The notes: a model not told the origin generated them from the sequence alone. A DNA stretch of 64,000 bases from Lunularia cruciata (GCA_948567375.1 OX419762.1:38917034-38981033), one strand, 5' to 3'. Shown: positions 30,893-43,150, counted from the first letter of the stretch. Numbers and translations are program-made.

Positions 30893-33800
30893 TGAGAGGA
30901 GATTTGTTTGCATGGATTGAGGACCATTGGCAGAAAAAGCTTGGGTCTGATTTAACACCAAGAGCAATGTACATTGATCAAGACTGGCCCTAACCAATGG
31001 AAGAAATTTACCAGGAAGTTTGAATCCTCATTCAAACACAAGAAGACACCTAGCTTGGTGCACCATGGTTACTTTGGTCATGAACAATGGGCAGGCAACT
31101 TTCTTTCAATTGCTGCACAAAGGAAACCTATAGATTGGGCAAAGATGTTCTATCATCAAACCTGAGAACTTACAGAGCAGTTGCAAATGACAAGAGGGCC
31201 TACTTCTCTCTCACCATTTGTGGTGCAATTTTACATAGGGATGAGATTGCTGCAAAAGGTTAGAAGGAAGCTCTTCCCATTGCATTACTATCCCTTCGGA
31301 TTATCAGTGCCAATGGCATATGAAGGAGCAATCAAGAAGTACAAGGAAGCTTTCATCAAATACCAAAAGATGGGTGAGTGGGTATGCATAGATAACGCTC
31401 ATGGAGAAGGAACCAACAAACAAAAGGCGGTCATGACTCCACCAAGGACAAGGAGGAGACAAAGACCAAATCCTCAAGTAGTGGACTCTTTGGATGAAGA
31501 GGCTTCCCAAGCCAATGATGAATCAAAATTAGGAACTGGTGGGAGACTGACCAAGATACCCAAGGTGCACCCAATGAAGCCATGATGCTTGTAGCACAAG
31601 AGAGAGAACTTTTTCAAGTTGTAGAATAAGTACTCCTAAAGTAGAAGAACTCCTTCTCTAAGATAGAGGTATCTTCCAATAGTGTAGGAGGAAGAGAGGA
31701 TGTGGGAGTGGAGGTTCAATATGCTCTCACAATGGTGTTAGAGTCAGATGGGCTAAACCCAGCCACTTCTGACCAAACAATGTTGAGATAGGTGACAAGG
31801 AGGAGGTCCTATGAACCAGCCTCTCTCTCACTCAAGATGAACATTTGATGGCTATTGAAGTAGTGCACCATGGACTAAGAAGGCAAGGAACCCCAGCTCC
31901 ATCAGATTCCTCCAAGATTAGAACTCCAAGGCACCTCCAAGATTCAAGACATTGCTTACTAGAGAACTCAATGAGAAAAGATAATTTCAAATGAAAAACT
32001 GATGAGGACCTCCTCACCCCTAGCTTATATACTTGTGAAAAAGTTACATATCAAAGTTAGTAATTACCAAACTAACTTAAGTTATTATTCTAAAAGTCAA
32101 AACTCTAAAGGAATATCCAAGCACATGGGAATAATCCCATGGGTAGGTGGTCTTATTCTCACCTTCCAACTAAGTCAAGGATTCTTTCACATGGGGTATC
32201 CTTAGACTATAGAAAAATTTGCACCAACAAGGTTTGTGGGCCCAAGAGTTCTTAACTCTTTCCTCAAAGTCAAATAACTAGGAATAATACCAAGTCAATA
32301 CACTAAAAGTCAAAATAGTGATGCTCACTCTTTTCCCTTCCTCTAGAATAAGGACACTTTTATTTAGCTAAGACTAACTCTAGCTAATCATGACTAATGT
32401 AAAAGCTTAGCTAAACTCCATATAGATAATATTTATCCATAACTTGCAAGTAATGGATAAATACCAGCCTTAATATCCCTATTTATCCCTATAGAGCATA
32501 CATGCATCAATAGGTGTTATGATCCCAATATCATGATTGCAAAAAAATCCTCCCCTAACACCAATACACAAAGATGGGGCAATTGAAGTTTTGGCTGTCC
32601 CTCAAAGAGAAAATCACCAAGTGGTAACTCCACCTTAGGAACAAGTGCCCAAGATTGTCCTATACTCACCGTCTTGGGTGAGCGGAAGGAGACTTTTGCA
32701 GGAGGAGAAGTGTAAGGGACCAAGGAGATAGGCATCCTTGGACCTGGATAGGATCATCACCTCCCCCCCTAAAACTATCAAAACCAAGGAGATAGTGGTG
32801 AGTGAGTCTCTACCCAAAGAAGGAGGGCCAGTTAGTTCCAAGAGCATCAAGAGTACAGAGTGCCTCAATGATCCTCACCCCAACTTGGAGTCTTCTAGAA
32901 GCAAGCGTAGCCATGTAGGCCCCACCACAAGAGGCACCATTGCCCAAGCCAAGTCTGCCAATTTACATGAAGAGGCCCTGCATCTACACACTCAACTATC
33001 CTCCATTGTCATCCTTGGTTGTCTACATGTTGGGGCAGGTATTGAAGACCTTAGAAGAACTACTCCTTGCCTACCAAGAAATTGACCTTGTGGTGACAGG
33101 CCACAAGGTCATTGATTGATTTTTTGCATTAGTGAAAGCCAACATCCACATTCTGCACCTGAAGACCCAATTCATAGAAATGAAACATGAAATGTGGTAT
33201 GCATGACAAACAATGTTGTGACCTAGGAGAATCTTGGGAGATAGCACATCTTTGGAAGAGACAGGCATGCGTATGAGGAAGAAGTCAGTATGATAACTAT
33301 GGCCATGGAGGCCAAAGAGGTAGTAGAGCACCACAAAGAGAAGAGGGCTTGACTTCCACAATGGCTTAGATTTTTCACCTTGAAGCTGTTGTAGAAAATT
33401 GGGAAGCCTCTCTAAGGACAAAGTAGGGTGAGAACTTCCAACAACTACAAGGCTTGGAAGCATGAAAGTGAATCCATGCTAATAAAGCACAAGGAGGAAT
33501 TATGGAGTTTAAAGGAAGACCTTGTTGTGATGAAGGCAAGTTCTACCCAATGAGAGAAGGCCTTTGTGGGCCACAAGACCACAAAGGAGGAGGTTATGCA
33601 GGAAAAGAATCAAGAGATGGTCAACGTGAAGGAGTAGATAGCAAGCTCAAGTCAGCGGATTACCCAATTGGACTCCAACTTAGCAACTATCAAGGATAGA
33701 TTAGAGTGGTGAGTGGAGGACATGAAGAAGAAGCCTGCATAGGAGTTGGATGCTAGGGACAAGAAGGTAATGTCCTCTTTCAAAGATGAAGCTGTGGACA

Positions 33801-35071
33801 TTGAAGCTGATATAGATGATAGACAAGGAGCGGCAGGGGTCCTTCACTATGCAAGGATTGACCTCCACCTCAAGAGATAATGAAGAAGGACAAGAGAATT
33901 GGGAGGATGCTTAGTCTGCTCACCAAGTGCAGGACCAAGACATGGATGAGGCCCTGCATATGAAGAGGAAAACATTATAGAAGAAGAGGCAGCACCTGAG
34001 TAGACACCTTTGAGCCCCAAAGTTCCAAAAGAAGAAGTTGTAGTAGAAGAGGAAGTTTGGACTGAGTGCTCAAAGGACCAAGAACTTTGGCCAAGAGTAG
34101 AAGAAGAGGCCAATGATTGAACAAAAGAGGAAGATCACATCAATGACAATGTCAAAGAAGAGAAGGACATTGACATTTTAAATGATCTTTGTGAGGCTGC
34201 ACCAAAATTGCAGTTCAAAGTAAGGGAGGCACTTGCAACATCCAAGTTGGTGTAGGTGCAGGGTGGTGCAAACTTCATCATCCACTTAGTGGATCCTGCC
34301 CTGCACTTGATGGAAGTACTAATGCCCAAGTACTAGGCCAAGTGCCTTGATGTGTTGGACTAGACCATGCTGATCAAGGCCATGTGCAAGCAGGTTTACG
34401 CTTGGAAGGCTAGAGAGGACTTGGTGAAGGAGGAGGTGGCAAAGGCCAGAGACCTGTACAAGGTAGAGGCTTTGAAGGTTAGTGGCTTGATGTAAGAGTA
34501 CTAGGAGCTAAAGAGGAGAAAAGCCACTATTGAGAATGAAAAATATCTTTGGGTATCCGAGACCAAGAAGTTCAAGAGGGATTGAAAGGCACTCCAACTT
34601 GAGTTTGAGCAGTTCAAGGAGGAAGCCAAAGACCAACTTTGTAGCAAGTGCTACAAATAAGACAACAATTGGAGTGCCTTGCACAAGAAACATGACCAAG
34701 TGGTGACATTGGAGCTGTAGATGCAAGAGTACCAGATGGAAGTGGCAGTTCAACTGGAATGTCTTGGCAAGGAGGCAGCAAAAGAATGAGTGAAGCATGT
34801 GGAAAGCCTCCAAGTGCTAAAGGAAAAAAAGGCCAAATGGAGAAAGAAGTCTTAACAAAGAGAGGAAGATCAAATCAAGGCAGTGCACTTAGTAGAAGAA
34901 ACCCAAGTCCTATTGATGGAGATGCTTAAAGAAGAGTTAGCAGTGTGTGCCTTGAGAACTAAACACCATGAAACGAGGTTACAAGTCCAGCGCTTGCAGA
35001 ATCAGGTCTATGAGGAGGAACACATGAACGTCCTGTCTATGTACTTGAAGGGGCATTCAGATAATATATGA
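30893..35071 (+). pseudogene. B1 coiled-coil protein gene (broken)
   Basis: Diverged relative of the family-A protein. AWIEDHWQKKLG (about 30910) matches WIESDWRLVLG of A1. RKPIDWAKMFYHQT (31121-31162) matches EPINWARCFHGRT, with a stop following in both. LSPFVVQFYIGMRLL (about 31205-31250) matches VPFAAHFYLGLNLL. Next come a KYKEAFIKYQKMGEWVCID segment, a basic TRRRQRPNP patch and an acidic linker interrupted by the solo LTR. Glu/Lys-rich helical remnants run through 33.5-35.07 kb, the last open piece being 34883-35071. Many stops. The function is not known. Confidence 0.65.
31812..32522 (-). repeat. solo LTR of the gypsy-1 family in B1
   Basis: Aligns over its full length with the gypsy-1 LTR (from TGAACCAGCCTCTCTCTCAC to AGGTGTTATGA, where the other copies have GGGTGTTACA). 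It is flanked by TCCTA (31807-31811) and TCCCA (32523-32527), a probable 5-bp target duplication with one change. No internal gypsy sequence, so a solo LTR formed by LTR-LTR recombination. Confidence 0.8.
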
Positions 35072-36023
35072 AGTATGCTAAAACTTCTTGTTAGAAATTG
35101 CTAGGTATCAAGCCCGGACAGATTAATTGATTAAAGACCTAAGAGGTGAATGAAGCCCTCACCCTCCAAGCTCCAACCCAAGGCACTCCTCGAAAGGAAG
35201 TCATTCAGTTGGAGAGGCACTCTTAAGAAAGGATAAACTAATCAGAATTGTATTGTAGTCAAGCACTCTAACTAGGCCAGTCATGCTTGCACTCAGCATT
35301 ACATGTATTTTAGAGGAGTTTAGTAGCACCTGTATGTAAAGCATAGTGATGCTTGCACTTGTGTTTGTTCACTCATTCTTTTGGATTATAAGCAATTACA
35401 ACTAAAGAGTGCTCTCATTTCTTTGAAAGTTTTCTGTCCTACATTTTGCATGCTACTTCAATGTCTAATCCAGAGTAGAGGTGAGGAATTTCAAAATAGG
35501 TCTTCAATGCTTAGTGCTATGTAGGAACTTGCCCTTGATCAGGGTGTGCACTGAAGAATTTGAAGGAGTGAACTTGTGCAACGAGTGAATTGGGAAGCTC
35601 ACCACACAAGCAATACCACAGAATCAAAACCTTTCGACAAGAAGTAGCAGAAAGCTCAGTCTTGCAAGTTGTGCCAATTGGGAAGGGTAAAACACATTTA
35701 CAGACACTGCATCCTTAGAATGGAATGGCACTTAGAGTTGAATGAACAGTCATCACCTTCAAGAGCAATCAAGGCTAGATCTTAGAGTGAAAGATCTTAG
35801 GTTGATGGTTTTCTTTTTGCTGCAGTCTGCAAAAGAGGGTGACACTACCCTCTTATGGGAGTGGTTTCCGCCCAAGAGGTAAAACAAGAGATAATAAACA
35901 GACTGAGATTTGGTGACAAGTGTGTGTTTCACTTCATTCCCAAGCATTTCCAAACAATATCCTTGTGGGAATGAACTGTTCTTATTGACTTTACTATAAG
36001 TATGCCAACATTGAGCTGTCATA
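35072..36023 (+). other. B1 3' tail
   Basis: Non-coding tail. Near 35848-35880 a better hairpin than in family A forms: CCTCTTATGGG against CCCAAGAGG. It is followed by GTAAAACA and, at about 35960, by CCTTGTGGGAATGAAC, the same elements in the same order as in the A tails. Confidence 0.6.
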
Positions 36024-36490
36024 GTGACATCACACAGCCATGGATGTGCCCCCATCTTTTTGTAGTAGAAGGCATAAGAGGATTCACCCTGACACAATAC
36101 AAGTTTATGATGCCTCTGCAAAAGTCTAGTTTCATCATATTTTTGTCCACATTTGTGTTATGCTCAGTCTGCAATTGCCTTTCTATGCATGAATTGGATT
36201 TTGTATTAGGGACGGTGCAATGGGGACCTCCATGATCCTTATTGTATCAATATAAGTATTGTGTGTGTTTCGTGTTTGTTGGGTGGAGTAGTGGTGAGGA
36301 ACTCAAAGTAGGAATGCAAATGCTGAGGGGTGGGATGACAATCAAGCTTGACTAGGGTGTTGGATCCCAAGGTGTTTTGAAGGATCTGGACAATGAGCTG
36401 ACCAGCCATAAGTGCTGTTGACATTGTGAAGTACCACATGTAACAAAAAACTCAGCATGCCACTAACCTGCAATATAGTGGTGAGGTTCT
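36024..36490 (+). mobile_element. B2-like fragment after B1
   Basis: Aligns with 57165-57620 of B2, the part preceding the B2 U5-like end: ATGTGCCCCCATCTTxTTGTA, then CACCxTGAC, then AGTGGTGAxxAACTCAAxGTAGGAATGCAA, and so on. Its own terminal part is missing. It may be the resumption of an older B copy into which B1 inserted. Confidence 0.55.
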
Positions 36491-37370
36491 ACTTGGGTCC
36501 CTTACGGCCTGCTAGTATAGGACTTTGTTTTGGTAGCTTGTGAATGTTGTGCCTTGAGCTCTTCTTTCCTTTCTCAATTGTTTGTCTCTTGTATTCCTCC
36601 CCCCTTCCTTACTGGGTACTTTATATATCTTTGTGTATAAAACCTTCAACCACCCTGGAATGAGCAATGACAGCTCGTTTTGTGTGTAAATGCCTTTCTG
36701 CACTTTTGGTTTTTCAAACCGGCAAGCTCACTTTCCATCCTACCCAACTTGGATTTGGTCCACCTACCTGCTGGCATGACCTCTTGGTAGAATCCAAAAT
36801 CCCAATAAGAACCCCTCGACCTCCTTCAGTTGAAGGTTTCACATGAGGAATAAACTCCTACAGATTTATACAGAATTATACTTTTGGAAGAGGACCCATG
36901 ACAATGACAATGACAGCAGCAGCTCCTATAATGACAAGCTTGATACGCTCAACAACACAGCAACTCCTGTAGGAAACCCCCAGAATCAGTTATTTCTACA
37001 TAACTCAGAATTAGGCATTGAAAACAGAGAAACACCAGAGGGAGCGGCAACAGCCACTCCAGAGACTCACTCTGAATACCCACCCCTGGAACATTTAAGT
37101 CGCCACCACACACAAAACCTGCAGCATGGAGGACAAGAGGAAGATGAAAGAAAGCTGCGGTCACCAACGTTGAGCGTAGGCGCTCAACCAGGACAAGGCA
37201 GTTGGATATGTTTCCTTAAATAGCTATCTACAGTTGAGGATATTTAATGTTACGCTTGTGAGCAAGAGCTGAGTTTGTCATCTCGTGTAGAACGGACAAT
37301 CCATCTGCCCACGAAGTGATGCAACCAAATGGCTGGGGAAGAAACACTCTTGATTGCATAATGTCCTACT
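36491..37370. other. unclassified sequence up to the copia insertion
   Basis: No recognised domain. The stretch contains TATATATC and TATAAAACC near 36620-36650 and an open frame 36843-37223 (+, 126 residues, rich in Asn, Asp, Thr and Pro, low complexity at the start). I cannot say whether that frame is real. The last 150 bp look like low-copy DNA and continue on the other side of the copia element at 42058. Confidence 0.35.
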
Positions 37371-37694
37371 TGTTAGAAAAACACAGTCCCTAGGACCTCT
37401 CACAATAGCACATCACAACCACCTTAAACAGAAATCAGAAGACTAAGAGGAAATAAAGTGGTTCACTCCTTGTCCCGGAAGCTACCTCCACGACTGAAAC
37501 AGGCTCACACCAGCCTTCTTGAAGCTTTATTTCTCATTGCACATATTTATACATTATAAACAGGTCCATCATTGTCCATCACTGCCATGCACTTGAACTT
37601 CTAGACAAGTGACTGCCACTTGAACTTCTAGACAAGTGACAAGCAATGGCCATCAGTTACATTTGCCTTTGCTCTTGACAAGTCAAACATAACA
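37371..37694 (-). repeat. copia-1 3' LTR (324 bp)
   Basis: TGTTATGTTTGAC...TTTTTCTAACA on the minus strand. A 36-bp segment (CACTTGAACTTCTAGACAAG and flank) occurs twice in tandem at about 37590-37660. The other LTR has it once. Confidence 0.93.
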
Positions 37695-37709
37695 ATCTCC
37701 ACCTTTTGC
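37695..37709 (-). promoter_or_regulatory. copia-1 polypurine tract
   Basis: The minus strand reads AGCAAAAGGTGGAGAT immediately before the 3' LTR, the expected plus-strand primer. Confidence 0.7.
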
Positions 37710-40080
37710 TTGTATCCACCATATCATCCCAAAGAGCACAATTCAAGGTTGAGCAAGTTCATGCATAACTTGAACTTCTCAACAGGAACAGGTTTAGTCA
37801 ACATATCAGCTGCATTTACCTCTGTGCCAATCTTTTGCAAATTGATCTCACCATTTATCACAGCTTCCCTGATAAAATGATGTCTCACATCAATATGCTT
37901 TGTCCTTGAATGATATACTTGATTTTTTGGCCAAGTGAATAGCGCCTTGGCTATCACAAAAAAGTGTGGACTTCATGTGAGGGAGTCCTACATCCTTGGC
38001 TTATCTTTGTAGCCATATTGCTTCTTTGGCAGCCTCAGTTGTTGCCATGTATTCCGCCTCTGTAGTAGCAAGAGCAACTATAGATTGGAGAGTAGACTTC
38101 CAACTTACTGCACCACCAACAAGTGTAAAAAATGGGTCTACTGTTGTAGACCTTCTCTTATCCAAGTCTGGGGCAAAGTCAGAATCTACATACCCTATAA
38201 TTCGTCCTTCTTGGTTCTTCTCCACATCAAAGGTAATGCCAATATTTATAGTCCCTTTCAAGTAACAAAGTATCCACTTCACAACTTCCCAATGTTGTTT
38301 CCCTGGATTTTCCATGTATCTACTCACCATACTCATAGCATATGAGATGTCTGGTCTTATGCAGACCATAGCCTACATTAAACTCCCAACAGCACTTGCA
38401 TAAGGAATATTTGACATTACTTTTCTCTCCTCTTCATTTGATGGACATTGCTTCAATGATATCTTGAAATGACTTGCCATTGGAGTGCTCACTGGTTTTG
38501 CATTCTCCATGCCAAACCAAGCAAGTAATTTTTCCAAATATCTCCTTTGAGATATCCATAACTTTCCCTTGCTCTTGTCCCGATGGATTTCAATCCCAAG
38601 CACCCTCTTTGAAGAACCCAAGTCCTTCATATCAAACTCCTTACCAAGTTGTGCTTTCAATTTCTCCACCTCAACCATATCCTCCGCAACAATCAGCATA
38701 TCATCCATATATAGTACCAAGATGATTAAATCAAATACACTAGGTCCATGTAGCTTCTTGAGGTACACACAACAATCTGATTCACTTCTGTTATATCCAT
38801 GCTTCAACATGAAAGTATCAAATTTCATGTACCAAAGTCTTGGACTTTGCATTAGTCCATATAAAGACTTTTGTAACCTACAAACCAGGTTCTGATTCCT
38901 TGGTACCGCAAACCTTCAGGTTGATGCATGTAAATCTCCTCCTCCAATTCTCCATGTAAAAAGGCAGTTGTAACATCTGGTTGCTCCAACTCCAAGTTAT
39001 GCAATGCAACTATTGCCAATAGTGCACGAATTGAAGAGATTTTTACCACTGGTGAAAAAACTCATTGAAGTCAATACCTTCTTTTTGGCTATAACCCTTT
39101 GCTACAAGCCTTGCTTTGTATCTATCTCCACCTGATTTTGGAAGTCCTTCCTTCTTTCGGAATATCCATCTGCAACCAATTGCCTTCTTTCCCATAGGCA
39201 ATTTTTCAAGTCTCCAAGTTTGGTTTTTGGCCAAAGACTTCATCTCCTCGTCCATTGCACAATGCCACCTTTGACACTCTTGATCTTGCATTGCCTCTAC
39301 ATATGAAGAAGGCTCACCATTCTTCGTAAGAAGAGCATAAGCTATGAATGAATCATCAAATCTCTTTGGAGGTCTCCTATCCCTATTTGGATACCTACGT
39401 TCATGAATCACTTCTGGACTTTGCTCTTCTAGTGGTTCACTTGGTAGATCTACAAGAGATGATATCTCTTCATTTCCAAGTTCAATATCTATCTTAACAA
39501 AATTGGATTGAATTTGTTTTTTCTTTTCTTCCGCTATAGTAATAGTCTCCATCGTACTCTTCTCATCAAAAACTACATCCCTACTCACAACAAGACAACA
39601 CCTTTATGGATCCCATAATCTATATCCCTTTGTATCCTTCTCATATCCCAAGAATATACATTTTCTAGATTTGGGATCTAACTTTGTCCGTTGTTCTTGT
39701 TGAATATGAACATAAGCAATGCATCCAAACACTCTAAGTGAAGAGTAATCAACATGCCGACCTGTCCATTTTTCCATAGATGTCTTACAATCAATAGCAG
39801 TAGAGGGAGAAATATTTACCAAATGACAAGTTGTATTTATAGTTTCTGCCCAAAAACTCTTCTCCAATCTGGCATTGCTTAACATACTTCTTGCTTTCTC
39901 CAAGAGTGTAGGATTTATCCGCACTGCCACTCCATTTTGTTGAGGGGTACCCAGAACTGTAAAGTGATGAATTATCCCTTCACTCTTACAATATCTATCA
40001 AACTCTCCAGATTTGTATTCTCCACCATTATCAGATCTCAAACACTTCACTTTCCTTCCAGTTTGTTTCTCCATCATCAC
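37710..40080 (-). pseudogene. copia-1 integrase C-part, reverse transcriptase, RNase H
   Basis: The integrase second Asp lies in LRSDNGGEYKSGEF (about 40010-40060). The third catalytic position, normally NGVAERxN, reads NGVAVRIN, so Glu is Val. RT includes WRLEKLPMGKKAIGCRWIFR, YKARLVAKGYSQKEGIDFNE (about 39060-39120), then HGELEEEIYMHQPEG, LYMDDMLI (catalytic YxDD, 38695-38720) and PYASAVGSLM. RNase H has GYVDSDFA and TTEAEYMATTEA (about 38010-38190), then LLNLELCSLG at the end. Breaks: stop after RLWDP near 39603, frameshifts near 39045 and 38870, stop near 38370, and more near 37980. Confidence 0.92.
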
Positions 40081-40086
40081 TTTCCA

Positions 40087-41751
40087 TTATTTAAAGATAG
40101 AGAAGACCTCTGATTTTTGCTTCATGGTGTAGACCCATACTCTTCTAGAGTAATAATCAACCAAAGACACAAAATATAATGCTCCAGATTTTGAAGCTAC
40201 AGGTGCAGGGCCCCAAACATCAGAATGCACATATTCTAAAATTCCCTTTGTGCAATGAACTCCTGTGGAAAAGCTTACCCTTTGTTGCTTTCCTATTACA
40301 CAATGCTCACAGAATTTAAACTTACAACTTTTAAGGCCCTTCAGAAGTTGTTGCTTGGACAATTCACTTAGACCTCTTTCACACATATGACCGAAAAGCA
40401 GGTGCCATAACTGAGTAAGATCTTTGGGATCTTCACTTTCTGAAGTGGTACTTGCCACTCCTCCAGTAATGGTCTCTCCAACAAGCTCATAAAGATTTCC
40501 TATCTTCTTGCTCTTCATTACAACCAATGCTCCTTTTGATACCTTGAGTGTTCCATTTTCTGCTCCCCACCTCCAACCATTTGAGTCCAAAGTGCCTAGT
40601 GATATCAAATTCTTCCTTAACTCAGGAAGATGCCTTACATCAGCAAGAGTCCTCACAATACCATCAAACGTCTTAACGCGTATTGTACCAATGCCAATAG
40701 CTTTGCAAGCCATGTTGTTCCCCATTATTACAGATCCTCCATTGAATGGTTTGTACTCATGAAACCACTCCTTATTTGGACACATATGGTAAGAGCAACC
40801 TGAGTCCAATATCCATGACTCCTCAAATTTATCTTTGTCTTGGGTAGCATATAGAACATCATCCACAATACCAAATGACTCAGCAATACTTGCTTGATCT
40901 GAAAGTTGACCTTTATCCTTATTGAGCTCAAGCCTCTTGTTGTCACAATCCTTCTTGAAATGTCCAACTTTCCCACAAATCCAGCATTTGCCTTTGAAAC
41001 CTCCAGTTCTAGACTTGGATCTTGATTTACTCCTGATCTGATCTCTCTCTCTTGTCCTTCCACTGATAAATAGAGCCTCTGAATTTGTCTTTTCTTGGTT
41101 GGGTCTTTTTTGCATCTCATTGGAGAATAATGCTGAAGTAACCTCCTCACAGTTTATATCATCCTTCCCATATAGAAGAGTTGTGACCAGATGCTCATAT
41201 GAAGGAGAAAGTAAAGTCAATAACAGCAATGCCTTATCTTCCTCTTCTAACTTGACCTCTATGCTCATCAATTCACAAATGATTTTGTTGAAAGCATTGA
41301 GGTGCTCCATAATACTTTGGCCTTCCTTCATCCGCAACATATACAACTTCTGTTTAAGATATAGTCTATTTGTCAATGACTTGGTCATATAAAGATTCTC
41401 CAGTTTGGCCCATAGTTTTGGTGCAGATTCCTCATTCATAACATTGTATAGCACTTCATCAGCAAGGTTCAACCGAATAGTGCTGATAGCTTTGAGATCT
41501 GCATCTTCATCAACTTCATCTTCATTACTTTTGTCCTCCTGTTTTTTCTTCAGTGCTTTATGTAGTCCTTGCTGGACAAGAAGGTCCTTCATCTTCACTT
41601 GCCAAAGTCCAAAATTTTTTTCCCCATCAAACTTCTCCACTGAAAATTTAGCATTTGATATAGATATCACCCCTGCCATTACTTTGCTGGGAACTTGCTT
41701 CTTGACCCTCTTCACAGCCCCCTCAGATCTTAAGTCCCTCTTCAGGACCAA
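40087..41751 (-). pseudogene. copia-1 gag, protease, integrase N-part (open 554 codons)
   Basis: A long open frame. The gag capsid (SVEKFDGEKNFGLWQVKMKD near the start; SLTNRLYLKQKLYMLRM) is of the copia UBN2 type. The nucleocapsid CWICGKVGHFKKDC is an intact CCHC knuckle (about 40945-40990). The protease active site is WILDSGCSYHM (about 40790-40825). The integrase zinc-binding region has LWHLLFGHMCERGL and CKFKFCEHCVIGKQ, then YVHSDVWGPAPV with the first catalytic Asp. A TAA at 40084-40086 ends the frame inside integrase. The start chosen is the Met at 41751, just inside the primer site. Confidence 0.93.
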
Positions 41752-41767
41752 CTAACCTCTGATACCA
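41752..41767 (-). promoter_or_regulatory. copia-1 primer-binding site, tRNA-iMet
   Basis: The minus strand reads TGGTATCAGAGGTTAG two bases after the LTR end (TCTAACA). This is the standard iMet site, and a match of this length makes the LTR boundary certain. Confidence 0.93.
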
Positions 41768-41769
41768 AT

Positions 41770-42057
41770 TGTTAGAAAAACACAGTCCATGAGACCTCTC
41801 ACAATAGCACATCACAACTACCTTAAACAGAAATCAGAAGACTAAGAGGAAATAACATGGTTCACTCCCTGTCTCGGAAGCTACCTCCACGAACTGAAAC
41901 AGGCTCACACCAGCCTTCTTGAAGTTTTATTTCTCATTGCACATATTTATACATTATAAACAGGTCCATCACTGTCATGCTCTTGAACTTCTAGACAAGT
42001 GACAAGCAACGGCCATCAGTTACATTTGCCTTTGCTCTTGACAAGCCAAACATAACA
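41770..42057 (-). repeat. copia-1 5' LTR (288 bp)
   Basis: TGTTATGTTTGGC...TTTTTCTAACA on the minus strand. It matches 37371-37694 apart from scattered differences and the missing 36-bp duplication. Confidence 0.93.
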
Positions 42058-42553
42058 CTATTCAAGATCTCCCGCCTACTCGCGTCAGAATTTACAGCGG
42101 ATGCGAGGAACAGTTAATCCTATATGGGTCATGATGAAGCACGTGGACGAAGGAAATCGACCATGCGTTATGCTCTGTTTCTTTCGAGACAAGTTCACAC
42201 ATAAATATTCCACTTGATGGATGACAAAAGTAACTATTCTAGGCCGAGTTAGTCGTGGAGTTTTGTTAGTAACAGATGATGAAAACTCAGGAGGATATGC
42301 TCAAAAAAATGCAAATTGTCACGAGACCATTCCAAGCTTGCACGCCTCGTATATGTAGAACGTTAGCTTCCTAAACATCGACAAGCATTGCACTACAGAT
42401 GCACATCCTAGCTCCAACTTAAGCGTAATCTGAAGCTCTCCATCTTGCGTTAGCACAGAGCATAGAAGACCCTCCTAGCAGATTATTGCAGTTCACATAC
42501 AATTGGAGAACCTAGGTAGACAAGTATCTGATAGTCTAAGAAGCCTGCACAAA

Positions 42554-43150
42554 ATGGCGAAATGAGCTGTGTTTTCTGCACTATTCATCATTGCAGCCCA
42601 TGTCAGCGTCGACCGTTCTGAGGCAAAGACGACAAAGACCATGAACTCGGTGGCCCATGACATTGGCAGACCAATTGGTAAGGCTCCACAACAATTTCAA
42701 CTTGTCAAACTCGTGTGCATGTGGTCTAGATTCAGCCAAAGCTCTAGCAACCATGATCATGACACATCTGGTTATTAGATTTTATACCTGGTAGACCTGG
42801 TTACCCAGAACGAGAATTCAGAGCGCAATTGGTCTAAACGGATTAATTCAATCCAATTGCAGAAACCGCATGCCATGGAGATGATATAAGCTTTCAAGCG
42901 GACACTGGTGGCTTGTACGTTGGAGTACCAACTTCACTTTTCATCGGAGACAATGGCGAAAACAACTGCGGAAAGAAGGTTCGAGTGTCATCCGTAGGAG
43001 GCTCAAAAATATGCAAGGGTAAGAAGACTGTTCCATTGACCATCATCGATACGTTGGTCAGTGATTTTATCGAGATCTCAAATAAGTCTTTTAACACTGT
43101 CTCCAACTTCGATTAAGGAATCATCACAGTCAAAGCTACGAATGATTGAC
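42554..43150 (+). pseudogene. EG45/barwin-like (plant natriuretic peptide type) pseudogene
   Basis: A start MAK, then a TGA, then AVFSALFIIAAHVSVDRSEA forms a signal-peptide-like leader (42554-42625). Downstream (about 42868-43140) one frame encodes ACHGDDISFQADTGGLYVGV, NNCGKKVRVSS and KTVPLTIIDTLVSDFIEIS, ending SNFDxGIITVKATND. This follows the order of EG45-type double-psi beta-barrel proteins: ACxG, then CGxxYRVxC, a TVxVxIVD strand and a DxGxIxIxY end. Most barrel cysteines are missing. The TGA after codon 3 and another stop after NFD mark it as a pseudogene. Such proteins are secreted and expansin-related. The segment 42626-42860 is an intron or diverged. Confidence 0.55.

Larger units (their letters stand above)
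29341..36023 (+). mobile_element. family-B element B1 (relative of family A), with solo LTR inside
   Basis: Promoter-like 5' region (about 29.35-30.5 kb), broken gene for a protein sharing motifs with family A (30.89-35.07 kb), and a tail ending in ATCCTTGTGGGAATGAAC (about 35960) and GAGCTGTCATA (36014-36023), equivalent to the A tail. A solo gypsy-1 LTR occupies 31812-32522. The 5' boundary is not fixed and no target duplication was found. B2 (53593-57960) is a second member and shares long stretches, for example CTTGGACCTGGAT after the linker. Confidence 0.65.
37371..42057 (-). mobile_element. Ty1/copia element copia-1, complete structure (4.69 kb)
   Basis: Both LTRs are present (37371-37694 and 41770-42057), with an iMet primer site and polypurine-like tract in place, and probable target duplication CTACT (37366-37370) and CTATT (42058-42062). 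The gene order gag-PR-IN-RT-RH defines Ty1/copia. By eye the LTRs differ at roughly a dozen sites plus a 36-bp duplication in the 3' LTR, so this is the youngest autonomous-type element in the window. Stops and frameshifts in the ORF make it non-autonomous now. It inserted into low-copy DNA next to the peroxidase island. Confidence 0.93.

Noticed and set aside
36949..37167. Minus-strand frame with GFVCGGDLNVPG, reminiscent of a LINE endonuclease (GGDFN)
   Set aside because: Only a few residues match, no other endonuclease or RT motif is nearby, and the opposite strand is equally open.
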